DNA from: Roseateles_B sp041906185
GTDB lineage: Bacteria; Pseudomonadota; Gammaproteobacteria; Burkholderiales; Burkholderiaceae_C
Reading direction: 5' to 3'
NCBI GenBank assembly: GCA_041906185.1
Contig: JAYRJQ010000024.1
Span: 1 to 64,000 of the forward strand
Length of the DNA stretch: 64,000 bases
The notes under the pieces were generated by a model. It was not told where the DNA came from and did no database searches. It worked only from the letters and a program-made list of their open reading frames with translations. The translations under genes and the position numbers were made by a program. Shown here piece after piece: positions 1-9,884 of this stretch (the stretch's first letter is position 1; each line of letters starts with the position of its first letter).

Positions 1-1089
1 CTCGCCGAGATCGTGCAGGGCGATGGCGCCACCGTCACCGCCGAGCAGCTCATCGCCAAGATCGACACCGACGGCAAGGCCGGCGCCGTGGCCGCACCGG
101 CTGCTGCCGCTCCTGCGGCGGCCCCTGCCGCTGCCAGTGCACCGGCTGCTGCAGCTACTGGCGGCAACAAGGCCGGCGTGGCCATGCCCGCTGCCGCCAA
201 AATCCTGGCGGAAGCCAACCTGTCCGCCTCCGCCGTCGCCGGCAGCGGCAAGGATGGCCGCGTGACCAAGGGCGACGCCCTGGCGGCCGTGGCCGGTGGC
301 GTCAAGTCCACCGCTGCCGTCATTCCCACCGGCGTGCCCACCAAGGCACTGCCGCAGGTGGCGGCCCCGGCTGGTCTGGATCTGGGCGACCGCCCCGAGC
401 AGCGCGTGCCGATGAGCCGCCTGCGCGCCCGCGTCGCCGAGCGCCTGATCCAGTCGCAGTCGACCAACGCCATCCTGACCACGTTCAACGAAGTGAACAT
501 GGCCCCGCTGATGGAGATGCGCAAGAAGTTCCAGGAGAAGTTCGAGAAGGAACACGGCGTCAAGCTGGGCTTCATGAGCTTCTTCGTCAAGGCTGCCGTG
601 GCTGCGCTGAAGAAGTACCCGGTGCTGAACGCCTCGGTCGATGGCAATGACATCGTCTACCACGGCTACTTCGACATCGGCATCGCCGTGGGCTCGCCCC
701 GTGGCCTGGTCGTGCCCATCATCCGCAATGCCGACCAGCTGAGCTTCGCCGACATCGAGAAGAAGATCGCCGAGTTCGGTCAGAAGGCCAAGGAAGGCAA
801 GATCTCGATCGACGACCTGACCGGCGGTACCTTCTCGATCTCGAACGGCGGCACCTTCGGCTCCATGCTGTCGACCCCCATCATCAACCCGCCGCAGTCG
901 GCCATCCTGGGCGTGCACGCCACCAAGGACCGCGCCGTGGTCGAGAACGGTCAGGTCGTGGTGCGCCCGATCAACTATCTGGCCATGTCCTACGACCACC
1001 GCATCATCGACGGCCGCGAAGCCGTGCTGGGTCTGGTGACGATGAAGGAAGCGCTGGAAGATCCCGCCCGCCTGCTGTTCGATATCTAA
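1..1089 (+). CDS. odhB: Dihydrolipoyl succinyltransferase, E2 of 2-oxoglutarate dehydrogenase (5' partial)
   Basis: This is the E2 core enzyme of the cytoplasmic 2-oxoglutarate dehydrogenase complex, which moves the succinyl group from lipoate to CoA in the TCA cycle. The reading frame is open at base 1, so the N-terminal lipoyl domain is mostly missing and only its end is present. Next comes an Ala/Pro-rich hinge (about bases 85-165), a peripheral-subunit-binding domain (about 180-290, containing GKDGRVTKGD) and the catalytic acyltransferase domain from about base 390. The active-site motif DHRIIDG is near base 1000. lpdA follows closely, and E1 (odhA) should lie just upstream of the window. 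OdhB is preferred over the pyruvate dehydrogenase E2 because of this gene order and the single short hinge. Confidence 0.93.
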   Translation, partial: LAEIVQGDGATVTAEQLIAKIDTDGKAGAVAAPAAAAPAAAPAAASAPAAAATGGNKAGVAMPAAAKILAEANLSASAVAGSGKDGRVTKGDALAAVAGGVKSTAAVIPTGVPTKALPQVAAPAGLDLGDRPEQRVPMSRLRARVAERLIQSQSTNAILTTFNEVNMAPLMEMRKKFQEKFEKEHGVKLGFMSFFVKAAVAALKKYPVLNASVDGNDIVYHGYFDIGIAVGSPRGLVVPIIRNADQLSFADIEKKIAEFGQKAKEGKISIDDLTGGTFSISNGGTFGSMLSTPIINPPQSAILGVHATKDRAVVENGQVVVRPINYLAMSYDHRIIDGREAVLGLVTMKEALEDPARLLFDI

Positions 1090-1101
1090 CTCGACGCTGC
1101 G

Positions 1102-1261
1102 ATGGACCAGATCCGGGAATGGCTGGGCGCCCTGATGGGCCAGCTGTTCCTGGACGGCCTGATCTATCTGGCGCTGGCCCTTCTGGGCGGCGCCGGTTTC
1201 GGTTTTCTTGGCCTCCTCGGCAGCGCACGCCGCAGCCGGGCCATCACGAAAGAACCAACAC

Positions 1262-1269
<8 letters not shown>
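1102..1269 (+). CDS. Putative 55-residue membrane protein between odhB and lpdA
   Basis: A small ORF starts with ATG 12 nt after the odhB stop and ends by overlapping the first 8 nt of lpdA. It encodes an amphipathic start (MDQIREWLGALMGQ), one hydrophobic Gly/Leu-rich stretch (about residues 17-39) and a basic end (SARRSRAITKEP). That layout fits a single membrane span with the basic end in the cytoplasm. I do not recognise a family. The tight packing between two operon genes, and the fact that the space is otherwise unexplained, are the main support. It could instead be a non-coding spacer in GC-rich DNA that happens to be open. Confidence 0.45.
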
Positions 1270-2689
<1,420 letters not shown>

Positions 2690-2714
2690 TCTCGATCGGA
2701 AGTCACGGGTTCGG

Positions 2715-2740
2715 AAGGGGCGGCCTCGGTCGCCCCTTTT
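2715..2740 (+). terminator. Intrinsic terminator after lpdA
   Basis: AAGGGGCG (2715-2722) pairs with CGCCCCTT (2731-2738) around an 8-nt loop and runs into a short T stretch. It closes the odhB-lpdA operon and lies 24 nt before zapE. Confidence 0.75.
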
Positions 2741-2763
2741 CACGAGATGTAGCCTGAGGACTC

Positions 2764-3864
2764 ATGAGCAGCGTCACCGAGCTCTACCACCAGACCCTGG
2801 CCGAACGCGGCTTCACGGCCGATCCGGCGCAGCTGCGCGCCATCGCGGCCCTGCAGCGCTGCCAGGACGAATGGGCGGACTACAAGGCCCGTCGCAGCAA
2901 TGCCGTCACCAAGCTGCTGGTGCGCCCGCCGATCCCGCGTGGCGTCTACATGTACGGCGGCGTGGGGCGTGGCAAGAGCTTCCTGATGGACTGCTTCTTC
3001 CAGGCCGTGCCGCTGACGCGCAAGACGCGCCTGCACTTCCACGAGTTCATGCGCGAGGTGCACCGCGAGCTGCAGGACCTCAAGGGCATCGCCGATCCGC
3101 TGGATGAGCTGGGCAAGCGCATCGCCAAGCGCTTCCGCCTGATCTGCTTCGACGAGTTTCATGTAGCCGATGTGACGGACGCCATGATCCTGCACCGGCT
3201 GCTGGACGCGCTGTTCAAGTACCGCGTGTCCATCGTCACCACCTCCAACTTCCATCCGGACGGCCTCTATCCCAACGGCCTGCACCGGGACCGCATCCTG
3301 CCGGCCATCGAGCTGCTCAAGGACAAGATGGAGGTCATCAACGTCGACCACGGCACCGACTACCGCCAGCGCTCGCTGGAGCATGTGGAGCTCTACCACT
3401 GCCCGCTGGACGACAAGGCCGATGCCGCGCTGACGCATGCCTTCGAGAGCCTGGCCGAGGCCAAGGACGAGGACCCGCGGCTGCATATCGAGCACCGCGA
3501 GCTGCGCTCGCGCCGGCGTGCGGGCGGCGTGGTGTGGTTCGACTTCCAGACGCTGTGCGGCGGTCCGCGCTCGCAGAACGACTACCTCGAGCTGGCCTCG
3601 CGCTTCCACACGCTGATCCTCTCGGGCGTGCCGGAGATGCCGGTGCGTCTGGCCAGCGAGGCCCGCCGCTTCACCTGGCTCGTGGACGTGCTTTACGATC
3701 GGCGCTGCAAGCTGATCATCTCGGCCGCCGTGCCGCCGGAGCAGCTCTACACCGAGGGCCCGCTGGCCCATGAGTTCCCGCGCACGGTGTCGCGCCTGCA
3801 GGAAATGCAGTCCCGTGAGTACCTGGAGCTGGAACGCCGCGAAGTGGACACGTCCCTGACATGA
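2764..3864 (+). CDS. zapE: Cell division AFG1-type ATPase ZapE
   Basis: This 366-residue P-loop ATPase belongs to the ZapE/AFG1 (LACE1) family. In E. coli ZapE associates with the Z-ring and alters FtsZ bundling, especially under stress. The Walker A motif GGVGRGKS lies at about residues 65-72 and the Walker B segment LICFDEFHV at about 125-133. The family-typical NFHPDGLY segment follows, and LERREVD is at the C-terminus. A TGAGGA-type ribosome site precedes ATG 2764. The stop overlaps the next gene by 4 nt (ATGA), so the two are probably translated together. Confidence 0.93.
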   Translation: MSSVTELYHQTLAERGFTADPAQLRAIAALQRCQDEWADYKARRSNAVTKLLVRPPIPRGVYMYGGVGRGKSFLMDCFFQAVPLTRKTRLHFHEFMREVHRELQDLKGIADPLDELGKRIAKRFRLICFDEFHVADVTDAMILHRLLDALFKYRVSIVTTSNFHPDGLYPNGLHRDRILPAIELLKDKMEVINVDHGTDYRQRSLEHVELYHCPLDDKADAALTHAFESLAEAKDEDPRLHIEHRELRSRRRAGGVVWFDFQTLCGGPRSQNDYLELASRFHTLILSGVPEMPVRLASEARRFTWLVDVLYDRRCKLIISAAVPPEQLYTEGPLAHEFPRTVSRLQEMQSREYLELERREVDTSLT

Positions 3865-4502
3865 ACCGATGGCCTCGAACGCCGGCGCGCACCGGCCTGC
3901 TGCTTGCCCTGCTGGCGCTAGGCGTGAACGCCACGAACGCTGCAAACACCGCGATGGCGGCTGACGCCCCGGCGGGCGAGGGGCGTGCCGCGCTGCGGGC
4001 GCAGATCGAGCGGCGATACCAGGCGGATGTCGAGGCCTGCCAGGCGCGCTTTGCCGTCAATGCCTGCGTGCAGGAGGCCCGCACGGCCCGGCAGCGGGCG
4101 CTGCAGCCGCTGCAGGACGAAGAGATCGCCGAATCCCAGGCCCAGCGCGAGGAGCGTGCGGCGCAGAGCCGGCATCGCCTGCGCCAGAAGGCGCAGGACC
4201 AGGCCTTGCTGGAGGCCCAGCGTCGCAGCGCGGCCCTGATGGCGCCGCCGCCGGCCAGTGTCCCGGAGGCCGTGCCGGCCAGCCGGGCCGCTTCGCGCGA
4301 AGCGAGGGCGGTGCCTGACGTCGAGAAGCAGCGGACCGAGGCCGAGGCCGCCGCGGCGCGGCGTGCCCGCGATCAGAAGGAGCGGCTGGAGAAGGCCGAG
4401 GCGCACCGCCGGCAGGTCCTGCAGCGCCTGCAGGATCGCGCCCTGCACAAGCCGCTGGCCCCGCCGCTGCCGCCGGCCAGCGCCGCTTCGGCTTCGCGCT
4501 GA
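3861..4502 (+). CDS. Exported coiled-coil protein of unknown function
   Basis: I do not recognise a named family for this 213-residue protein. A basic start and a hydrophobic stretch (LLLALLALGVNA) form a likely Sec signal peptide, with cleavage near the MAADAPAG segment. The rest is mostly charged Ala/Arg/Glu/Gln helix with heptad character (about residues 45-115 and 150-195), interrupted by a Pro/Ala linker. Two cysteines near residues 53 and 62 (ACQARFAVNAC) could form a disulfide in the periplasm. It overlaps zapE by 4 nt, so it is expressed with it, and it converges with the phosphatase gene. Confidence 0.72.
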   Translation: MNRWPRTPARTGLLLALLALGVNATNAANTAMAADAPAGEGRAALRAQIERRYQADVEACQARFAVNACVQEARTARQRALQPLQDEEIAESQAQREERAAQSRHRLRQKAQDQALLEAQRRSAALMAPPPASVPEAVPASRAASREARAVPDVEKQRTEAEAAAARRARDQKERLEKAEAHRRQVLQRLQDRALHKPLAPPLPPASAASASR

Positions 4503-4503
4503 T

Positions 4504-4533
4504 GGGCGCCGAGCTTCGCGGGCACGGGCGCCC
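4504..4533. other. Hairpin between convergent genes
   Basis: GGGCGCC (4504-4510) can pair with GGCGCCC (4527-4533) in the 43-nt gap between two convergent genes. There is no T stretch, so a terminator role is only possible. Confidence 0.3.
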
Positions 4534-4545
4534 GCGCATGCCTGC

Positions 4546-5313
4546 TCAGCTGAGCGGCTCGATCCGCACCACGGCCAGCGAGAGGTTGTCCCCGCTGCCA
4601 TGCGCCCGCTGGCGGGCCTTGTTCAGCAGCAGCTCCGCGGCCTCGCGCGGCGGCAGGCTGTGCAGCACCGTGCCGAGCTCGCGCGGATTGAAGTAGTGCC
4701 ACAGGCCGTCGCTGCAGGCCATCAGGCAGTCACCCGGTTCCAGCGGGCCGATCTGGTCGGGCGTGGGCGTGGGGTCCTGCACCGTGCCCAGGCAGCCCGT
4801 CAGCAGATTGGACTGCGGATGGGTGCTGGCCTCGGCCTCGCTGATCTTGCCTTCGTCGACGAGCCGCTGCACATACGAGTGGTCCAGCGTGCGCTTGAGC
4901 ATGTTGGGCCCGCGGAAGTAGTAGATGCGGGAGTCGCCGGTATGCAGCCAGTGGCACTGGCGGTCCGGGGTGATCAGGTAGGCGGCGAGCGTGCTGTGCG
5001 GCTCTTCCTCGGCGGAGATGGCCGTCAGCTTGATCATGAGGTGGGCCTCGTCGGCGATCTGGCGGAGCAGGTCGGCCGGGCTTTCGTCGTCAGGAGAGAA
5101 GCGCTCGAAGAGCTGCTGCGCGGTCAGCACGACCTGGTCGGCCGCCTTGCGCCCGCCGCTCTTGCCGCCCATGCCGTCGGCCAGCACGGCCAGCACGCAG
5201 CCCGGCACGCGCGGGTGGCCGATGACCTGGACCTGGTCCTGCTGGTAGGTGCGGTCGCCCCGGTGAATGCCCGTGGCGGCGTTCAGTCGAAATCCAGGAT
5301 TGCTGCGGCTCAT
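4546..5313 (-). CDS. PP2C-family serine/threonine protein phosphatase
   Basis: This 255-residue protein is a stand-alone PP2C (Stp/PrpC-like) metal-dependent phosphatase. Typical motifs are visible: a QQD segment with Asp26, the metal-binding ADGMGG loop (Asp46-Gly50), ACSDGL near residue 196 and GSGDNLSLAV near residue 240. It has no signal peptide or membrane span, so it should act in the cytoplasm on Ser/Thr phosphoproteins. No partner kinase gene is in the window. It is transcribed away from the YdcH-like gene and shares a 98-nt intergenic region with it. Confidence 0.9.
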   Translation of the reverse strand: MSRSNPGFRLNAATGIHRGDRTYQQDQVQVIGHPRVPGCVLAVLADGMGGKSGGRKAADQVVLTAQQLFERFSPDDESPADLLRQIADEAHLMIKLTAISAEEEPHSTLAAYLITPDRQCHWLHTGDSRIYYFRGPNMLKRTLDHSYVQRLVDEGKISEAEASTHPQSNLLTGCLGTVQDPTPTPDQIGPLEPGDCLMACSDGLWHYFNPRELGTVLHSLPPREAAELLLNKARQRAHGSGDNLSLAVVRIEPLS

Positions 5314-5338
5314 GCGGTCTCTCGAGTTTGCCCAAAAC

Positions 5339-5344
5339 TATAAT
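5339..5344 (+). promoter_or_regulatory. Candidate -10 element before the YdcH-like gene
   Basis: TATAAT is followed by CGGG, one of several TAnAATCG words found before operon starts in this window. I see no convincing -35 hexamer. The next plus-strand gene starts about 68 nt downstream. Confidence 0.45.
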
Positions 5345-5411
5345 CGGGAATCCGCCACGCACCGGCGCTGCGGACCCATTCAGGCGCCTTTCCCCGGTGG
5401 TCTACCCACAA

Positions 5412-5615
5412 ATGGACGCAGATCTTCACTCCCTGTCACGCCAGCTGATCGAATTGCGGATGGAACACGCGGATCTGGACGGCCTCATCGACCGGGCATC
5501 GGACATGCTCCCCCTGGATGAGCTGCAACTGCAGCGCCTCAAGAAGCGGCGCCTGGCCCTGCGGGACCGCATCGCCCGGCTGGAGAAGGCCAGCGACCCC
5601 GACGAGCCGGCGTGA
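5412..5615 (+). CDS. YdcH/SlyX-like small coiled-coil protein (DUF465)
   Basis: This 67-residue protein is a short helical hairpin of the DUF465 family, whose function is unknown. It is rich in Leu, Arg and Asp, with the typical LxxLKKRRLxLRDRIARLE helix near its C-terminus. The ATG at 5412 gives the normal family length. An earlier in-frame ATG at 5328 would add 28 residues encoded across the putative promoter and is rejected. It probably precedes the helicase gene in one transcript. Confidence 0.82.
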   Translation: MDADLHSLSRQLIELRMEHADLDGLIDRASDMLPLDELQLQRLKKRRLALRDRIARLEKASDPDEPA

Positions 5616-5724
5616 AGGCCGGCCCGCCCGGCCCGGGCCCCGCGCGCATGGCGCCGCGCCCCGGTCGACCCACCCCTCCCCAGACCGCCCGGGCCCCGCG
5701 CCTGACCCCGACGACGTCACGCCC

Positions 5725-5772
5725 GTGAGCACGCCCTTGAGCACCTCCTTGAGTACCTCCTTGAGCCCTTCG
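5725..5772 (+). repeat. Four 12-bp tandem units at the start of the helicase gene
   Basis: Four adjacent 12-bp units begin at 5725, 5737, 5749 and 5761. Each starts with GTGAGC or TTGAGC/TTGAGT, so each offers an in-frame GTG or TTG start codon. They encode STPL/STSL/STSL/SPSE. Confidence 0.8.
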
Positions 5773-7815
5773 GAATCCGACCCCTCCGCTGCTGATGCCG
5801 AAAGCCTCCAGGCCCCGGCCGAGGCCGACGCGGTCCCGAGCGAGCTCGAGCAATGGGTGCAGGCGGCCTTCGACCAGGGCGGACCGCTGTCGCGGGCGGA
5901 CGCCTCCTACAGCCCGCGTGCGCCGCAGCTCGCGATGACGCAGGCCGTGGCGCGGGCCATCGCGCGGCGGGAGACGCTGGTCGTCGAGGCGGGCACCGGC
6001 GTGGGCAAGACCTTCGCCTACCTCGTGCCCGCGCTGCTGAGCGGCGGGCGCGCGCTGATCAGCACCGCCACCAAGAGCCTGCAGGACCAGCTCTTCCTGC
6101 GCGACCTGCCGCGGCTGTGCGAGTCCCTGTCCGTGCCGGCGCGGATCGCGCTGCTCAAGGGGCGCAGCAGCTATCTGTGCCTGCATCGCCTGGAGTACGC
6201 GCGCCATGGCGCCGAGCTGCCCGACCGTCGCGCCGTGCTGGCGCTCGCGCGCGTGGAGCGCTGGGCGCAGCAGACCCGCAGCGGGGACTTCGCCGAGCTG
6301 GACGGCCTGGACGAGCGCTCGCCCGTCATCCCCATCGTGAGCTCGACGCGCGAGAACTGCCTGGGCAGCGAGTGCCCGCAGTGGAGCAGCTGCTTCGTCG
6401 TCAAGGCCCGGCGCGAGGCGATGGAGGCCGACATCGCCGTCGTCAACCACCACCTCTTCTTCGCGGACATGGCCCTGCGCGACAGCGGCGTGGCGGAGCT
6501 GCTGCCGAGCGTGGAAGTGGCCGTCTTCGACGAGGCGCACCAGCTCACCGAGGCCGGCGTGCAGTTCCTCGGGCAGAACCTCGGCACCTCGCAGCTGATC
6601 GACTTCGCACGAGACATGCTCGCCCTGGGCCTGACCGAGGCGCGCGGCGCGCTGGACTGGCAGGCGCTGCACGCCCAGCTGGAGCGGGCCGCCCGCGAGC
6701 TGCGGCTCGTGTGCGCCGGCCGGCTCAAGGAGCTGCGCGGCCTCATCAAGCTGCGCTGGGCCGAACGGGCCGGGGAGGAGGGCTTTGCCGCCGCGCTGGC
6801 CGATGTCGCCTGCGCCGCGGACGAAGCCGCCGACGCGCTGGCCGAGGTCGAGAACGGCTCGCCGGACTTCCTGCGCCTCATCGAGCGGGCGCGCCAGCTG
6901 TCCGAACGGGCCCATGCCTTCTCGCAGGACCCGGCGCCCGGCGCGGTCCGCTGGATCGACATCAGCCCGCACCAGGCGCGGCTCGTGGAGTCCCCGCTGG
7001 ACATCCGCGAGGCGATGCAGGAGCAGCTGAAGGCCGCGCCCAAGGCCTGGGTGTTCACCTCGGCGACCCTGGGCGACGACGAGCGCCTGAGCTGGTTCAC
7101 GGAGTCCGCCGGGCTGACGGATGCGCGCGTGCTGCGCGTGGGCAGCCCCTTCGACTACCCCGCCCATGCGCGCCTGTACGTGCCGCGCGGCTTCCCCAAG
7201 CCCTCCGAGCCTCATCACTCGGCCAGCGTGGCCGTGCTGGCGGCGCGCTGTGCGCAGGCGCTGGGCGGCCGCTGCTTCGTGCTCACCACCACGCTGCGGG
7301 CGCTGCAGGTCATCGGCGACGCCTTGCGGGCCGAGCTCGAGGCGCTCGGCGCCCCGCTCAAGGTGCTGGTGCAGGGCTCCATCCCCAAGCGCATGCTGCT
7401 GCAGCAGTTCATGGAGGACCCCCGCGCGGTGCTCGTGGGCTCCGCCAGCTTCTGGGAGGGCATCGATGTGCCGGGCGATGCGCTGCAGTGCGTGATCATC
7501 GACAAGCTGCCCTTCCCACCGCCCAACGATCCGCTGGTCGAGGCCCGCGTGCAGCGGCTGGAGAGCGAGGGGCGCAACGCCTTCGCCGACTACTTCATCG
7601 CCGAGGCCGCCATCGCGCTGAAGCAGGGCGGCGGGCGGCTGATCCGTACGGAGACGGACAAGGGGCTGCTCGTCGTCTGCGACCCGCGCATGGCCGGCAT
7701 GAACTATGGCCGCCGCCTGCGAGGGGCGCTGCCCCCCATGACGCCGGTGGCGAACGAGGGCGAGGCGCTGACCTGGCTACGCAGCCTGGCAGCGGAGCGG
7801 GCCGAACCGGCCTGA
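5725..7815 (+). CDS. DinG/YoaA-type iron-sulfur DNA helicase
   Basis: This superfamily 2 helicase of the XPD/DinG type unwinds DNA 5' to 3' and helps repair or replication past obstacles. Walker A (AGTGVGKT) lies near residue 92 and the DEAH box (FDEAH) near residue 269. Four cysteines that would hold a 4Fe-4S cluster are at about 152, 212, 217 and 223 (from YLC and ENC..SEC..SSC). Helicase motif VI (QGGGRLIR) is near residue 636. Conservation begins only at about LEQWVQAAF, so the first 40 or so residues are uncertain. GTG 5725 is chosen, but TTG 5737, 5749 or 5761 are equally possible. The length (696) suits YoaA or a DinG lacking extra domains. Confidence 0.88.
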   Translation: MSTPLSTSLSTSLSPSESDPSAADAESLQAPAEADAVPSELEQWVQAAFDQGGPLSRADASYSPRAPQLAMTQAVARAIARRETLVVEAGTGVGKTFAYLVPALLSGGRALISTATKSLQDQLFLRDLPRLCESLSVPARIALLKGRSSYLCLHRLEYARHGAELPDRRAVLALARVERWAQQTRSGDFAELDGLDERSPVIPIVSSTRENCLGSECPQWSSCFVVKARREAMEADIAVVNHHLFFADMALRDSGVAELLPSVEVAVFDEAHQLTEAGVQFLGQNLGTSQLIDFARDMLALGLTEARGALDWQALHAQLERAARELRLVCAGRLKELRGLIKLRWAERAGEEGFAAALADVACAADEAADALAEVENGSPDFLRLIERARQLSERAHAFSQDPAPGAVRWIDISPHQARLVESPLDIREAMQEQLKAAPKAWVFTSATLGDDERLSWFTESAGLTDARVLRVGSPFDYPAHARLYVPRGFPKPSEPHHSASVAVLAARCAQALGGRCFVLTTTLRALQVIGDALRAELEALGAPLKVLVQGSIPKRMLLQQFMEDPRAVLVGSASFWEGIDVPGDALQCVIIDKLPFPPPNDPLVEARVQRLESEGRNAFADYFIAEAAIALKQGGGRLIRTETDKGLLVVCDPRMAGMNYGRRLRGALPPMTPVANEGEALTWLRSLAAERAEPA

Positions 7816-7845
7816 GTCGTCGCGGTTGGCAGCCGAGCGCCCAGC

Positions 7846-7878
7846 AAAAAGGCGCATGAGCCTTCGCTGCATGCGCCT
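7846..7878 (-). terminator. Terminator after bamD (minus strand)
   Basis: AGGCGCATG (7850-7858) and CATGCGCCT (7870-7878) form a perfect 9-bp stem. On the minus strand the stem runs into five T (7850-7846), so it ends bamD transcription. It may also stop the convergent helicase transcript. Confidence 0.7.
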
Positions 7879-7920
7879 CGTGCCGGGCGGGCGTTCAGGC
7901 GCCCCCGTGACCCGGAAGGA

Positions 7921-8811
7921 TCACCAGAACTTCCACCAGGACTTCTTGGCAGCAGGCTCGTTGCCGGCCAGGTACTGGCTCTTGGGGAAGCTCTTGCGCA
8001 GCACGCGCTCGGCGTCGTCGCGGAGCTTCTCGAGGCCCAGCTTGTCGTAGCTGCGCACCATGATGGACAGCGCTTCCTCGACGGCCGGGGCGGTCTCGAA
8101 TTCCTTCACGGCCGACTGCGCGCGGTTGGCAGCCGCCACATACGCGCCACGGTTCAGGTAGTAGCGGGCCACGTGGACTTCGTAGGCGGCCAGCGTGTTG
8201 GTGATGAAGTCGATGCGGATGGAAGCGTCCGGCGCGTACTTCGATTCCGGGTACTGCTCGACCACCTGGCGGAAGGCCAGCAGGGCGTCGCGCGAGGCCT
8301 GTTGGTCACGCTCGGACACGTCCTGGTTGGCCAGACGGCCGAAGAGGCCCATGTCCTCGTTGAAGTTGACGATGCCCTTCATGTAGAGGGCGTAGTCCAT
8401 GGCCGGGCTCGAGGGATTGAGCTTGATGAAGCGGTCCAGCGCGCTGATGGACTGGGCGCGGTCGCCGCTCTTGTAGTGGGCCCAGGCGATGTCTAGCTGT
8501 GCCTGCTGGGCGAGTACCGTACCGGCCGCACGGCCTTCGACCTTTTCCAGGCCCTTGATGGCGCGGTCGAAGGCGCCGGAGGCCAGGTCGTCCTTGGCCT
8601 CTGAGTACAATTTGTCCAGGCTGGCCTGCGAGTTGGGATCGTCCTTGAAGGTCGAGGAGCAGGCCGCGAGCGCCAGCACCAGGCCGCCGGCCACCAGGCG
8701 GGCGAGGCCGCGCGAAGGCCTGCTGGCCGGCGAGACGGGCTGAGAGGCGGGCTGAGAGACGGGTTCAAGACCGCTCTGCGTCGGGTGACGCTTCCCCAGG
8801 AAATCCATCAT
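7921..8811 (-). CDS. bamD: Outer-membrane assembly lipoprotein BamD
   Basis: BamD is the essential TPR lipoprotein that works with BamA to fold outer-membrane proteins. The 296-residue product has a hydrophobic segment ending in a lipobox (LALAAC, Cys51) and then the TPR-rich outer-membrane lipoprotein domain, including KLYSEAKDDLASGAFDRA and YALYMKGIVNF. The C-terminus KKSWWKFW is typical of betaproteobacteria. The N-region before the hydrophobic core is long (about 35 residues) and holds a VSQPASQPVSPAS repeat, so the true start may be further in. The start shown uses the first of two adjacent ATG codons, at 8811. Confidence 0.92.
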   Translation of the reverse strand: MMDFLGKRHPTQSGLEPVSQPASQPVSPASRPSRGLARLVAGGLVLALAACSSTFKDDPNSQASLDKLYSEAKDDLASGAFDRAIKGLEKVEGRAAGTVLAQQAQLDIAWAHYKSGDRAQSISALDRFIKLNPSSPAMDYALYMKGIVNFNEDMGLFGRLANQDVSERDQQASRDALLAFRQVVEQYPESKYAPDASIRIDFITNTLAAYEVHVARYYLNRGAYVAAANRAQSAVKEFETAPAVEEALSIMVRSYDKLGLEKLRDDAERVLRKSFPKSQYLAGNEPAAKKSWWKFW

Positions 8812-8862
8812 GGTCCATCGGCCAGGCGCCCAAGCGCCAGCCCAGCTGAAAAAGGAGCGGCG

Positions 8863-8868
8863 ATTATA
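8863..8868 (-). promoter_or_regulatory. Candidate -10 element for bamD
   Basis: Read on the minus strand this is TATAAT followed by CGCC, matching the recurrent TAnAATCG word of this window. Its first base overlaps the A of the rluD start codon on the other strand. No clear -35 is seen. Confidence 0.5.
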
Positions 8869-9884
8869 TGGTTCAGGCTTTGGCGGACCTGAAAGCCACG
8901 CAAGACATGGCAGCCGCTGACTTCGAGTCGGAGGCAGATGCCGAGGCCGGGGCCTCGGAGGTCGAGGTCCGGGAGGCACGCGTGGGCTACGACGCCCAGG
9001 GGCAGCGCCTGGACAAGTTCGTGGTGGGCATGGCGCCCGAGTTCTCCCGCAGCCATCTGCAGGGGCTCATCGAGCGGGGGCTGGTGCAGGTGCAGGGGCA
9101 GCCGCAGAAGACGGCGGCGCGCAAGGTGCTCGCCGGCCAGCTGGTGCGCGTGGAGCTGCAACCCACCGAGGAAAGTCAGGCCTTCCGCGCCGAGCCCATG
9201 GTGCTGGACATCGTCCACGAGGACGCGCACCTGATGGTCGTCCACAAGCCCGTCGGCCTCGTCGTGCATCCGGCGCCTGGCAACTGGTCCGGCACGCTGA
9301 TGAACGGCCTGCTGGCCCATCACGCGCAGGCGGCGCATCTGCCGCGCGCCGGCATCGTGCATCGGCTGGACAAGGACACCTCGGGGTTGATGGTCGTCGG
9401 CAAGACGCTGGAGGCCACGGCGGCGCTGTCGCGCCTCATTGCGGACCGCGACGTGCACCGCGAGTACCTGGCCCTGTGCCACGGCCGGCTGGCGGACGAG
9501 CTGCACATCGACGCCCCGATGCGCCGCGATCCGGCGTCCCGCGTGAAGATGGCCGTGCTGCATGGGGGCAAGCCGGCCCAGACGGATGTCTACCCACTCG
9601 CGCACACGCCCGAGGCCCCGTGGATCAGTGCGGTGCACTGCGTGCTGCACACCGGCCGTACCCATCAGATCCGGGTGCATCTCGCGCACAAGGGCTACGC
9701 GCTGCTTGCGGATGCGCTCTACGGCGGATCGCCGGCGCTGGGCCTGACGCGCCAGGCGCTGCATGCCGCCAAGCTCAGCTTCGTGCATCCCATCACGGGC
9801 GAGTCGATGGTCTTCCTGGCACCGCTGCCGCCCGATCTGGCGGCGGCCTGGACCCTGGCCGGCTTCCCTGAGCCGACCCTCTGA
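8868..9884 (+). CDS. rluD: 23S rRNA pseudouridine synthase RluD
   Basis: RluD makes the three pseudouridines of helix 69 of 23S rRNA (E. coli positions 1911, 1915 and 1917). The 338-residue protein has an acidic N-terminal tail, an S4 RNA-binding domain (about residues 45-105) and the RluA-type catalytic domain with HRLDKDTSG, where Asp168 is the catalytic residue. A good AAAAAGGAG site lies 12 nt before ATG 8868. It is divergent from bamD, a pairing common in beta- and gammaproteobacteria. Confidence 0.94.
   Translation: MVQALADLKATQDMAAADFESEADAEAGASEVEVREARVGYDAQGQRLDKFVVGMAPEFSRSHLQGLIERGLVQVQGQPQKTAARKVLAGQLVRVELQPTEESQAFRAEPMVLDIVHEDAHLMVVHKPVGLVVHPAPGNWSGTLMNGLLAHHAQAAHLPRAGIVHRLDKDTSGLMVVGKTLEATAALSRLIADRDVHREYLALCHGRLADELHIDAPMRRDPASRVKMAVLHGGKPAQTDVYPLAHTPEAPWISAVHCVLHTGRTHQIRVHLAHKGYALLADALYGGSPALGLTRQALHAAKLSFVHPITGESMVFLAPLPPDLAAAWTLAGFPEPTL

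Noticed and set aside
4258..5343. 361-codon plus-strand ORF over the PP2C gene
   Set aside because: It is antisense to a phosphatase with intact motifs and looks like typical GC-rich shadow sequence.
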